Shown here piece after piece: positions 18,453 through 26,945 of a stretch of 64,000 nucleotides of DNA. Source of the DNA: JAFAGO01 sp031987605 (lineage in GTDB: Bacteria > Bacteroidota > Bacteroidia > Flavobacteriales > Weeksellaceae); NCBI GenBank assembly GCA_031987605.1, contig DALZZF010000004.1, forward strand, positions 62,001 through 126,000. The letters are read 5' to 3'. The notes beneath the pieces were generated by a model, which saw only the letters and a list, made by a program, of their open reading frames with translations, did no database searches and was not told the origin of the DNA. The translations under genes and the position numbers were made by a program. Every line of letters starts with the position of its first letter. Position 1 is the stretch's first letter.

Positions 18453-18867
18453 GCATCAAAAAACAGGTTCTTTGCCAAAAACTCTGGATTTTATGATTTC
18501 AGACTTATCGTTATATTTTTGATTTTATGTTCTTTTGTCTTGAAACAAAAGAACCAAAAGTTCAAGACTTGGAAACTCCGGCTAAAATTTTGAAGAATTT
18601 CCTAAAATCTCCAAACTCGGGCGGAAAGAAAGAGTTACCAAATAATAAAGATTTTTGCCGCCACTCGAACAGTGGATATTTTTTAACGGAATTTCTTCAA
18701 AATTTATTAACGCCTACATTTCCGAGGTCGATTTACAATGATAATAGAAAATTATGTTCCCACACAAAATGGCGAAGTGCCAAAAAACATTTCAAAGGAG
18801 ATGTTTTTTATGTTTTACGGGTAACTTTTTTAGGATTTTAAAGACTAATTATTTTAAAATCCATTCA
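18453..18867. repeat. 415-bp spacer with a probable interspersed flavobacterial repeat
   Basis: No credible gene. From 18530 a TTCTTTTGT/ACAAAAGAA inverted repeat (18530-18538, 18545-18553) is followed by sequence of the type CAAAAGTTCAAGACTTGGAAA, then degenerate AT-rich sequence to about 18740. From memory, similar CTTGAAACAAAAGAA-type sequence recurs between genes in flavobacterial genomes, so I read it as an old extragenic repeat copy. A 104-codon open frame through it has no convincing protein features. The M13 gene start is at 18868. Confidence 0.45.
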
Positions 18868-20967
18868 ATGAAAAATATTTCAATTGCTGTTCTTGCATTT
18901 GCAGGAATAGTTTCTCTTGGTTCGTGCACAGCAAAAAAAGCCGTGGAAACCAACACCGAAAACTCAGCACAACACTCTGAAAATATGAAGAAAACGGTTA
19001 CGGAAACTCCCGAAAACGGGCTGGATCTTACCTCAATGGACAAGTCCGTTCGTCCGCAGGATGATTTCTATAATTATGTGAACGGAACCTGGATGAAAAC
19101 CGCAAAAATTCCTTCTGACCGTTCAAGATGGGGCAGTTTTGATATGCTTCGTGAAACGACTGATAATAACGCAATGTCGATTTTAAATTCACTGCTACAA
19201 GACAAATTTGCCGACGGAAGCGAAGGAAAAAAAATCCAGAATCTATACGAAACGTATATGGATATGAGCAAGAGAAATGCCGATGGAATTGCGCCGATTA
19301 AATCTTCATTAGCAAAAATTGATGCCATTAAAAATATAGCAGACCTGCAAAATTATCTGGCAGAAGTTACCCCACTTGGAGAAAATGCATTCTATGGCTG
19401 GGGAGTAGAAGCCGACCTGAAAGACAGCAAAATGAACGCGGTATATCTGGGCAGCGCCAATCTTGGTCTGGGCAGAGATTATTACCAGAAAGAAAACGAA
19501 AAAAATACCGAAGCCATTACAGAATACACCCAATATGTAGTTTCAATGCTGGATGTTTTGGGATATAAAAATTCTTCAGCAACCGCAAAAAATATTGTGA
19601 ATTTCGAGAAAGATATGGCCAAATATCTTTTAACAAATGAGCAGATTCGCGATGCTGCCCTTCAGTATAATCCGAAAAACATGAAGGAACTTTCCGCATT
19701 GGTGAAAAACGTGGATCTTCCGGCTTACCTGAAAAAAGTGGGCGTGAACAGCAACGAAATCATCATCAGTGAATTAAAGTATTATCAGAATCTGGATAAA
19801 ATTATCTCTGCTAAAAATTTACCGGTGATTAAGGATTATCTGAAATTCCATGCTTTGGATGGCAGTGCTTCTTATCTGACTTCGGATCTGGATCAGAAAA
19901 AATTTGATTTCTACGGAAAATATCTTCGCGGACAGCAGGAACAGCGTGCGCAGAACAAACGGGCTTACGAACTCATCAACGGAACACTTGGCGAAGCCTT
20001 CGGAAAATTGTATGTGGAAAAATATTTTCCGGCAGAAGCCAAAGCACAAATGGAAGAATTGATCGGATACCTGAAAAAAAGTTTTGCTCAGCATATTGAT
20101 GGTTTAACCTGGATGTCCGCAACCACAAAAGAAAAAGCCCTTACCAAACTGAACAAATTCGGGGTAAAAGTGGCTTATCCCGATAAATGGAAAGATTATT
20201 CTAAACTGAATATTCTTTCAGAAGCACAAGGCGGATCACTGTATCAGAATTTAATCAATATTACAGAATGGCAATACAACAAAGATGTTGCAAAAATCGG
20301 TAAACCGGTAGATAAATCCGAATGGCTGATGCCACCGCAAATGGTAAACGCCTACTACAACCCTTTGAATAATGAAATTGTATTTCCGGCAGCAATTCTT
20401 CAACCTCCGTTCTTTAGTCCGAAAGCAGATCCTGCGGTGAATTTCGGTGGAATTGGTGCCGTAATCGGTCACGAAATGACACACGGTTTTGATGATTCCG
20501 GAGCACAATTTGATGCCGATGGAAACTTGGTAGACTGGTGGACGCCGGAAGATAAAGCGAATTTTGAAAAAGCTACAAAATCTTTGGCTGCCCAGTTTGA
20601 CCAGTATGAACCCGTAAAAGGAACTTTCGTAAACGGAACCTTTACCAACGGAGAAAACATTGCCGATCTTGGAGGAATGACCATTGCGTATGATGCTTTG
20701 CAAATGTATCTGAAAGATCACGGAAACCCTGGAAACATCAGTGGTTACAATCAAAATCAGAGATTTTTCCTAAGCTGGGCAACCATCTGGAAAACGCTTT
20801 CATCTGAAAAAGCCCTCATCAACCAAGTGAAAACCGATCCGCATTCTCCGGGATATTTCCGTGCGATCGGACCTCTTGGAAATACGGATGCTTTCTACGA
20901 TGCGTTTGATGTGAAACAAGGCGACAAACTCTATAAAATTCCGACAGAAAGGATTAAAATCTGGTAA
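18868..20967 (+). CDS. M13-family zinc metallopeptidase lipoprotein (first of tandem pair)
   Basis: 699-residue neprilysin/PepO-like endopeptidase that cuts oligopeptides. The N-terminus is a lipoprotein signal with lipobox LGSC at about residues 17-20, so it is probably anchored in the periplasm or at the surface. The M13 N-terminal domain starts at RPQDDFYNYVNG. The zinc site is HEMTH (535-539) with the third ligand E596 in ENIADLGG; the C-terminus ends IKIW, as in M13 proteins. ATG 18868 is the start of the signal peptide. It is about 100 bp from a close paralogue of the same design. Confidence 0.93.
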   Translation: MKNISIAVLAFAGIVSLGSCTAKKAVETNTENSAQHSENMKKTVTETPENGLDLTSMDKSVRPQDDFYNYVNGTWMKTAKIPSDRSRWGSFDMLRETTDNNAMSILNSLLQDKFADGSEGKKIQNLYETYMDMSKRNADGIAPIKSSLAKIDAIKNIADLQNYLAEVTPLGENAFYGWGVEADLKDSKMNAVYLGSANLGLGRDYYQKENEKNTEAITEYTQYVVSMLDVLGYKNSSATAKNIVNFEKDMAKYLLTNEQIRDAALQYNPKNMKELSALVKNVDLPAYLKKVGVNSNEIIISELKYYQNLDKIISAKNLPVIKDYLKFHALDGSASYLTSDLDQKKFDFYGKYLRGQQEQRAQNKRAYELINGTLGEAFGKLYVEKYFPAEAKAQMEELIGYLKKSFAQHIDGLTWMSATTKEKALTKLNKFGVKVAYPDKWKDYSKLNILSEAQGGSLYQNLINITEWQYNKDVAKIGKPVDKSEWLMPPQMVNAYYNPLNNEIVFPAAILQPPFFSPKADPAVNFGGIGAVIGHEMTHGFDDSGAQFDADGNLVDWWTPEDKANFEKATKSLAAQFDQYEPVKGTFVNGTFTNGENIADLGGMTIAYDALQMYLKDHGNPGNISGYNQNQRFFLSWATIWKTLSSEKALINQVKTDPHSPGYFRAIGPLGNTDAFYDAFDVKQGDKLYKIPTERIKIW

Positions 20968-20987
20968 TTTTCGCACAATATATTTTC

Positions 20988-21018
20988 AAAATCACTTCAT
21001 TTTAGAAGTGATTTTTTG
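20988..21018 (+). terminator. Terminator between the tandem M13 genes
   Basis: AAAATCACTT pairs with AAGTGATTTT around an 8-nt loop, followed by a T-run. It suggests that the two peptidase genes are transcribed separately. Confidence 0.8.
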
Positions 21019-21073
21019 TTTTATAAAAAGCAAATCCGAGGTTTTTACTATCTTTAAAACATAAATTGTATAT

Positions 21074-23167
21074 ATGAAGAAAAGCACTTTACCGCTCCTG
21101 GCAATTCCAGCTATTATTTTCCTGAATTCCTGTGGAGCAACAGCCCAAAAAACTATTGCCGAAGAAAATACAAAACCTATAGAAACAGTTGTGGCAGAAA
21201 CCAAAACCAATGATAAAGGAATTGATCTTTCCTTGATGGATACTTCGGTTCGTCCGCAGGATGATTTCTTTAATTATGTAAACGGAAACTGGATGAAAAC
21301 CGCAGTAATTCCGTCCGACAAGCCAAGTTGGGGATCGTTCAATATCCTTCGTGAAGAAGTGGATGTTCGGTCACTTGAAATTCTGAATAATGTTTTAAAA
21401 CAAACCTATCCTGCCCATTCAGAAGGGCAAAAAATTCAGGCATTGTATGGAACATTCATTGATTGGGACAAAAGAAACGAGTTAGGAATCAGCCCGATTC
21501 AGTCAAAACTTTCTGCTATTGATGCTATTAAAACCGTGAACGACCTTCAGAATTATTTAATCAAAGTTACTCCTGAAGGCGAAAATCCTTTTTACGGATG
21601 GCGTGTAAGTCCGGATATGAAAAACTCTGTGATGAATGCCGTTTATCTCGGCGGTCCGAGTCTTGGATTGGGAAAAGATTACTATCAAAAAGTGAATGAT
21701 TCCAATACCAAAACTTTGGCAGAATATCAGAATTATGTTTCACAGTTGCTCAGCGTTTTAGGATATAAAGAGGCTTCAAAGACAGCACAAAATATTCTGG
21801 ATTTTGAAAAGAAATTGGCAGGAGATTTATTAACTCTCGAACAGGGAAGAGATGCCAATTTACGCTATAACCCCAAAACAACGGCTGAACTTTCCTCGTT
21901 GGTAAAATCGGTGAAACTGCCTGAATATCTGAAAAAAGTTGGGGTAAATACCGATAAAGTCATTATCGGAGAACTGAAATATTATCAGAATATGGATTCC
22001 TGGATGACGAATAAAAATATTCCGCTCATCAAAGATTATATGAAATACGAATTGCTGAACGGAAATGCTTCCAATCTTGATGCAAAAATGGATCAGATGA
22101 AATTCGATTTCTACTCCAAATATCTTCAGGGGCAACAGGAGCAACGCTCAATGGATAAAAGAGGATTATCCGTTGTGAACAGTGTTTTGGGAGAACCTTT
22201 CGGAAAACTCTATGTGGAAAAATATTTCCCTGCAGCCGCAAAAGAAAAAATGGAAACCTACATCGATTACCTGAAAAAATCCTTCAAAGTTCATATTGAA
22301 AATCTGGATTGGATGTCTCCGGAAACCAAAGAAAAAGCACTGGAAAAACTCCACAAATTTTCTGTAAAAATTGCCTATCCGGATCAATGGAAAGATTACT
22401 CAAAACTGCATCTGACCTCCGATTCCGAAGGGGGAACCTATTACAGCAATATGGAAAAAATCGGGGAATGGTATTACCAGAAAAATCTGGACAAAGTAGG
22501 AAAACCTGTCGATCAAAAAGAATGGGGAATGCCACCGCAAACGGTAAACGCCTATTATTCTTCATCCAATAACGAAATCGTTTTTCCTGCTGGAATTCTA
22601 CAGCCGCCGTTCTTTAATTTTGAAGCAGATCCAGCGGTAAATTTTGGGGGAATTGGTGCCGTAATCGGTCATGAAATTTCTCATGGTTTTGATGATAGTG
22701 GCTCACGTTTTGACGGTGATGGAAACCTCAACAACTGGTGGACCGATGAAGACCGTAAAAATTTTGATGCAAAAGTCGGTCAACTGGCTGCACAATACGA
22801 CAAATACGAACCTGTTCCGGGTGTTTTCGTAAATGGAAAATTCACCAGCGGCGAAAACATCGGCGATTTGGGCGGTGTTGCCGTAGCGTACAGCGCGCTT
22901 CAAATGTATTTAAAAGACAAAGGAAATCCCGCCACAATCAATGGTTTTACACAAGATCAGCGTTTTTTCATCAGTTGGGCAACGGTCTGGAGAACAAAAT
23001 CCACCGAAAAATACATGACCAACCAAGTGAAAACCGATCCGCATTCTCCGGGATATTTCAGAAGTTTTGCCCCTTTGGTTAACCAAGATTCTTTTCAAAA
23101 GGCGTTTGATATAAAACCGGGAGACCAACTCTATGTTGCCCCCGAAAACAGAATTAAAATCTGGTAG
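21074..23167 (+). CDS. M13-family zinc metallopeptidase lipoprotein (second of tandem pair)
   Basis: 697-residue paralogue of the gene upstream, colinear over its whole length. Lipobox LNSC near residue 20, then RPQDDFFNYVNGNWMKTA, zinc motif HEISH (533-537) and ligand E594 in ENIGDLGG, ending RIKIW. The two proteins share long identical blocks around the active site but differ clearly in the N-terminal third, so the duplication is not recent. Different specificities are possible but cannot be read from sequence. Own terminators on both sides. Confidence 0.93.
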   Translation: MKKSTLPLLAIPAIIFLNSCGATAQKTIAEENTKPIETVVAETKTNDKGIDLSLMDTSVRPQDDFFNYVNGNWMKTAVIPSDKPSWGSFNILREEVDVRSLEILNNVLKQTYPAHSEGQKIQALYGTFIDWDKRNELGISPIQSKLSAIDAIKTVNDLQNYLIKVTPEGENPFYGWRVSPDMKNSVMNAVYLGGPSLGLGKDYYQKVNDSNTKTLAEYQNYVSQLLSVLGYKEASKTAQNILDFEKKLAGDLLTLEQGRDANLRYNPKTTAELSSLVKSVKLPEYLKKVGVNTDKVIIGELKYYQNMDSWMTNKNIPLIKDYMKYELLNGNASNLDAKMDQMKFDFYSKYLQGQQEQRSMDKRGLSVVNSVLGEPFGKLYVEKYFPAAAKEKMETYIDYLKKSFKVHIENLDWMSPETKEKALEKLHKFSVKIAYPDQWKDYSKLHLTSDSEGGTYYSNMEKIGEWYYQKNLDKVGKPVDQKEWGMPPQTVNAYYSSSNNEIVFPAGILQPPFFNFEADPAVNFGGIGAVIGHEISHGFDDSGSRFDGDGNLNNWWTDEDRKNFDAKVGQLAAQYDKYEPVPGVFVNGKFTSGENIGDLGGVAVAYSALQMYLKDKGNPATINGFTQDQRFFISWATVWRTKSTEKYMTNQVKTDPHSPGYFRSFAPLVNQDSFQKAFDIKPGDQLYVAPENRIKIW

Positions 23168-23173
23168 AATAAA

Positions 23174-23212
23174 AAATAAATCACTCTAATTTTAGGGTGA
23201 TTTATTTTATTT
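23174..23212 (+). terminator. Terminator after the second M13 gene
   Basis: AAATAAATCAC(T)CT pairs with AGGGTGATTTATTT, followed by a long T-rich tract. The stem is clear though AT-rich. Confidence 0.8.
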
Positions 23213-23250
23213 TTTTGCATCGTTGCCCGATAAAAATTAGAAATACAATG

Positions 23251-23352
23251 AACAGGTCGCTCCTTTGGAGCTCTGTATTAATCCCGTTGGGATTTACTTT
23301 TAATAGAAAAAAATCAGCCATTGAAAACAAAGCTCCGGAGGAGCGACCTGTT
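23251..23352. repeat. Long imperfect inverted repeat with internal hairpin
   Basis: The 22-nt arms 23251-23272 and 23331-23352 pair except for two adjacent positions that would form G-U pairs in RNA. Outer arms AACAGGTCGCTCCT/AGGAGCGACCTGTT are perfect. An inner hairpin AATCCC/GGGATT lies at about 23279-23294. No ORF. It looks like a non-autonomous mobile or REP-like extragenic element whose transcript would fold into a cloverleaf. Confidence 0.7.
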
Positions 23353-23540
23353 TATTTATCCTATTAATATTGCGTTTTTCGATTTGTTTACTTTTTTATC
23401 GAACAACAATGATTTTTTGAATAGATTAAAAGAGAAAGTTTTAATTTTCATTGATGAATCCGAAGGATTTAAACTTTTTATCGAGATCATAAGATAAATA
23501 CATACTCCATTTTTTGCAAAAAGTCTTTAAACATAAGGTT

Positions 23541-23604
23541 TGTCATTCCGCAGGAATCTAAACTATTTTTTACCAATTTATGTTGAGATTCCTAAGGAAT
23601 GACA
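23541..23604. repeat. Inverted pair of small palindromes
   Basis: TGTCATTCCGCAGGAATCT (23541-23559) and its near reverse complement (about 23586-23604) differ at only the two central bases. Each arm is itself a small palindrome (ATTCC..GGAAT). This is a second extragenic hairpin element in the same spacer. Confidence 0.65.
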
Positions 23605-23694
23605 AAAACACGTAAAAGCAATGCTATAATGTTTTAATATATGAAGTTAAGTTATGACCTCAAATTTTTATAAAAGTATTTTTGTTGGATTGTT

Positions 23695-23711
23695 CGGCTC
23701 CGCAGGAGCCG
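23695..23711. repeat. Short GC-rich hairpin upstream of purK terminus
   Basis: CGGCTCC GCA GGAGCCG is a perfect 7-bp stem. It lies 38 bp beyond the purK stop but lacks a U-tract in that direction, so it looks like a third extragenic hairpin rather than a terminator. The rest of 23.36-23.75 kb holds no gene. Confidence 0.55.
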
Positions 23712-23749
23712 TATCCTGAAACAAAACTCATTATCCAATGAGATAAAAA

Positions 23750-24862
23750 CTATTCCGCAACCACTTTTACCAAAGATTTTACAAACGAAAGTTTTTCCAA
23801 AAGTTCTTCACGGGAATCAGCCAAAACATTGATATGCCCCATTTTTCGACCAGTTTTGGTATCGGTTTTTCCGTAAAGATGAACATAAGTTTTTGGAAGT
23901 TTCAAGACTTCTTCCAGACCTTTATACATTACCTTTCCGGAATATCCCTCCTCTCCTACCAAATTCAGCATGCCGGAAAAACCAAAATTCTCGGTATCCG
24001 CAAGCGGAAGATTTTTCACCACACGATAAAACTGTTCAAACTGCGAATTTGCATTTCCTTCCTGAGTCTGGTGTCCGGAATTGTGCAGTCGTGGCGCGGT
24101 TTCATTTACCCAAACTTTTCCTTCTTTATCCAAAAAAAGTTCAATCGCAAAAAGTCCGGGAGAATCAGCATTATCAATAAAATCACGGGCTATAATATCA
24201 ATTTGCTTCTGAGTTTCCTGCGAAATTTCTGCCGGACAGATATTGAAATCCAATAAATTAAGTTTAGGATCCGCCACCATTTCGGTTACTGGAAATGTTC
24301 GGGTTTCACCATTTTCATTTTTGGCAACAATAACCGAAAGTTCCTTGTCGATATCCACCAATGCTTCAATAACGGATTCTTCTTTCCACAATTTCGGATA
24401 ATCATTTTCATCTTTTAAAACCTGAACGCCTTTTCCGTCATACCCGCCGGTATTGAGTTTTTGAACAAACGGTAATGGCGTAATTAGCGGGGTTTCCGCA
24501 TCATACATCACCTCAAATTCCGGGCTGGGCAATTCATTAAAGGTGTAGAATTCTTTCTGAAGTATTTTCTGCTGGATAATTTTAATAATAGACGGTTTCG
24601 GAATTACTTTTACCCCTTGATTTTCGAGTTCTTCCAAAGCCGGAACATTCACATGTTCAATTTCGATGGTCACCACATCTTTATCTTTCCCGAACGCCAG
24701 AACATCCTCATAATTATTGAAATCTCCTTTTGTGAAATGTGAAATATGCGCGCAGGAGCAATCCGGATTGGGATCCAGAACATGAAATTCATCATCGTAT
24801 TTCAATGCATTCTGGATAAACATTCTTCCCAACTGTCCGCCTCCTAAAATTCCGATTTTCAT
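23750..24862 (-). CDS. purK: 5-(carboxyamino)imidazole ribonucleotide synthase
   Basis: ATP-grasp enzyme that carboxylates AIR to N5-CAIR with bicarbonate, the step before PurE in purine synthesis. The 370-residue protein starts MKIGILGGGQLGRMF, the PurK signature. The ATP-grasp core includes NTGGYDGKG and NETAPRLHNSGH near residue 265. Full length. It is the last gene of a same-strand run that also holds DUF1543, VOC, mvaD, acyl-CoA ligase and SDR genes; the 31-bp gap to the DUF1543 gene allows cotranscription. Confidence 0.95.
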   Translation of the reverse strand: MKIGILGGGQLGRMFIQNALKYDDEFHVLDPNPDCSCAHISHFTKGDFNNYEDVLAFGKDKDVVTIEIEHVNVPALEELENQGVKVIPKPSIIKIIQQKILQKEFYTFNELPSPEFEVMYDAETPLITPLPFVQKLNTGGYDGKGVQVLKDENDYPKLWKEESVIEALVDIDKELSVIVAKNENGETRTFPVTEMVADPKLNLLDFNICPAEISQETQKQIDIIARDFIDNADSPGLFAIELFLDKEGKVWVNETAPRLHNSGHQTQEGNANSQFEQFYRVVKNLPLADTENFGFSGMLNLVGEEGYSGKVMYKGLEEVLKLPKTYVHLYGKTDTKTGRKMGHINVLADSREELLEKLSFVKSLVKVVAE

Positions 24863-24893
24863 TCTTTAGTTTTTTATTAAGTTTTGCTTACGC

Positions 24894-25430
24894 TTAATTA
24901 ATTTTCAAATATCCAATTTTCATAGGATTTTCAATCGTTTCCGCAGTTTTTTCCAGATGAATGGAATATTTTGATTTGAATTCTTCACTGAGCAAATCAT
25001 GAACGTTGTATACATCATCAATATCAACCCCATGCTTATCATCTACATGGCTTACTGCACCATCAAACCCCATTGTTCTGTAAAATTCAGTCTGCTTTAC
25101 TTTTTTTATCACTTCTCCCATATTTTCTCCTACCATAAGATGCTGCTCATGAAATTCCTGAAAAAAACCGGACTTATATCCTCCGAGATTGATGAAAAAC
25201 AATTGTTCTTTCTGTTTTTTATCATCTGATTTTTCAACAATATGAATTTTAAATCCGTCTGCAAAATGCACTTCCTGATAAGCATCTACATGAATTTTTG
25301 TATCGCTCCAAAAAGCTTTTATTTCGGGGATCAGATCCTCAAAATGTTCTGCAATTCCGAAAAAAACATCGTGTTGCTCGGTATTTCTGCCTTTTGGCGT
25401 TGCACCAAGAATAATATAAAAAAGTTTCAT
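24894..25430 (-). CDS. DUF1543 protein
   Basis: 178-residue soluble protein. The N-terminus FYIILGATPKGRNTEQHDVFFG and the following HVDAYQEVHFADGF block match DUF1543, a small family of unknown function in which this pattern appears twice as a tandem half-repeat; a second, weaker half (EQHLMVGENM, HVDDKHGVDIDDVYNV) is visible. No signal peptide or membrane segment. Only 3 bp separate it from the upstream VOC gene, so the two are almost certainly translated from one mRNA. Confidence 0.82.
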   Translation of the reverse strand: MKLFYIILGATPKGRNTEQHDVFFGIAEHFEDLIPEIKAFWSDTKIHVDAYQEVHFADGFKIHIVEKSDDKKQKEQLFFINLGGYKSGFFQEFHEQHLMVGENMGEVIKKVKQTEFYRTMGFDGAVSHVDDKHGVDIDDVYNVHDLLSEEFKSKYSIHLEKTAETIENPMKIGYLKIN

Positions 25431-25433
25431 TCC

Positions 25434-25811
25434 TCAAATTTCGTAAAATTCCAGCGGAAGTTCATCCGGATCAGCGGTAAAAAAGAATTTTTTCCCGGTA
25501 AATTCATCGATGCGGATTTCTTCACAAATTAAACCTTTTGTGGACAATTCATTTCTTTTTTCTTCTACATTTTCCACGGCAAAAGCAAGATGCCGTAATC
25601 CGCAACTTTCCGGTCTTGATGGTCTTTTCGGTGGATTGGGAAAAGAAAATAATTCAATCACATACTCTTCTCCGATCGCTAAATCTAATTTATAGGATTG
25701 TCGTTCTTCGCGATATATTTCACGAATGATATTCAGCCCTAAAACTTCGGCATAAAATTTTTTGGAAACTTCGTAATCCGAGCAAATAATGGCAATATGA
25801 TGGATTTTCAT
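25434..25811 (-). CDS. VOC-family glyoxalase I-like metalloprotein (YaeR/SMU1112c type)
   Basis: 125-residue single-domain vicinal oxygen chelate protein. Metal ligands are suggested by H5 (MKIHHIAI), E54 region (VIELFSFP), H74 (GLRHLAFAVEN) and E122 (LEFYEI). The FPNPPKRPSRPESCGLRHLAF stretch is typical of the YaeR/SMU1112c subgroup, whose substrate is unknown; true lactoylglutathione lyase activity should not be assumed. It shares an mRNA with the DUF1543 gene 3 bp downstream. Confidence 0.85.
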   Translation of the reverse strand: MKIHHIAIICSDYEVSKKFYAEVLGLNIIREIYREERQSYKLDLAIGEEYVIELFSFPNPPKRPSRPESCGLRHLAFAVENVEEKRNELSTKGLICEEIRIDEFTGKKFFFTADPDELPLEFYEI

Positions 25812-25871
25812 AAAAATATTTTTGGATATAGTCTTTCGTAAAGAAATACTTCTGATTTCTCACCTAGCAAA

Positions 25872-26945
25872 TTAAAACTTCATAAAATCCTTTACCACAC
25901 CTCCATTTTGTGTATGTGGCAAAAGTTCTGTAGTGATAAAATCCTTAATTTTATCGCTGTCGATATCATTCGGAAACAGCAGATGAACATTGGCTCCTGC
26001 ATCCAATGTGAAAAACAAGGCCAATCCCGTAATTCTACGGAAATCCCAGATTTTGTGGATAACTTCCAACGTGCCCGTTTTCATCAGAATAAAAGCCGGA
26101 TCGCTCATCATCATCATGGCGTGAAGCGTAAGTGCTTCGTGCTCCACCAATTTTATAAAACCTTCCATATCACCTGTGGAAAGGATATTTTTCAAAATTT
26201 CAAAATTTTCATGCGCTTCCTGAAAACGGCGCTGCGCATACGGATTTGTATTCATCAAACCATGCCCAACCGTTGAACTAACGGATTTCTGACCTTCATG
26301 AATCAATAAAACCCAATCGTTAAAATTTCGGAAAACGGAATGAATTTCTTCTTCCGGATACGGAATCGCAAACAAATCCGAACTTCCGGGAACCACATCG
26401 GTTTTTCCCCAGACAATCAATCCGTTATACAAACTTCTACAGGCACTTCCGCTTCCCAATCGCGCAAGGAAACTTTCTTTTCGCGTTTTGAATTCTTCGT
26501 CTGAAACTTTGGTGAAAATATCATCAAGATTCATCAGACCTTTCGCAATCGCTCCAAAACCCGACGCAGAACTGGCAATTCCGGAAGAATGCGGAAACGT
26601 ATTTTCGGTGCGGATGATGTATTTTCCTTTTAAAATCCAGGGCAAATATTCTTCAATACTTTTGAAATATTTTTCGATTTTGCCTGCAAATTTAGTTTCT
26701 TCATTTCCGGCTAAAAAAGTTTGAACAGAAAAAGGTTCATCCGCAATAAATTCAATTTCTGTATTGGTTTTGCAATGGTTCAGGGTATAGCTGATGCTTG
26801 GATTTGCGGGAATTTGGTTTTCGTATTTTCCCCAGTATTTTATCAGCGCAATATTGGATGGGCAACTTGCATTGACTTTTTGGTCGGAGATTTTGAAGGT
26901 TTTTTTTCCGTAAAAAACTTTATCCATTTCAGTCATTTCTTTCAT
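25872..26945 (-). CDS. mvaD: Diphosphomevalonate decarboxylase
   Basis: GHMP-superfamily enzyme that converts mevalonate diphosphate to isopentenyl diphosphate, the last step of the mevalonate pathway used by flavobacteria. The 357-residue product shows CPSNIALIKYWGK and NPSISYTL near the N-terminus and SSGIASSASGFGA in the nucleotide/active-site loop. The ATG overlaps the stop of the upstream acyl-CoA ligase gene (TAATG), which indicates translational coupling. Two further Met codons at residues 4 and 7 are possible starts. Confidence 0.93.
   Translation of the reverse strand: MKEMTEMDKVFYGKKTFKISDQKVNASCPSNIALIKYWGKYENQIPANPSISYTLNHCKTNTEIEFIADEPFSVQTFLAGNEETKFAGKIEKYFKSIEEYLPWILKGKYIIRTENTFPHSSGIASSASGFGAIAKGLMNLDDIFTKVSDEEFKTRKESFLARLGSGSACRSLYNGLIVWGKTDVVPGSSDLFAIPYPEEEIHSVFRNFNDWVLLIHEGQKSVSSTVGHGLMNTNPYAQRRFQEAHENFEILKNILSTGDMEGFIKLVEHEALTLHAMMMMSDPAFILMKTGTLEVIHKIWDFRRITGLALFFTLDAGANVHLLFPNDIDSDKIKDFITTELLPHTQNGGVVKDFMKF

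Noticed and set aside
18527..18841. 104-codon ORF before the first M13 gene
   Set aside because: It lies in repeat-like spacer sequence with an inverted repeat at its start; composition and lack of domain or promoter argue against a gene.
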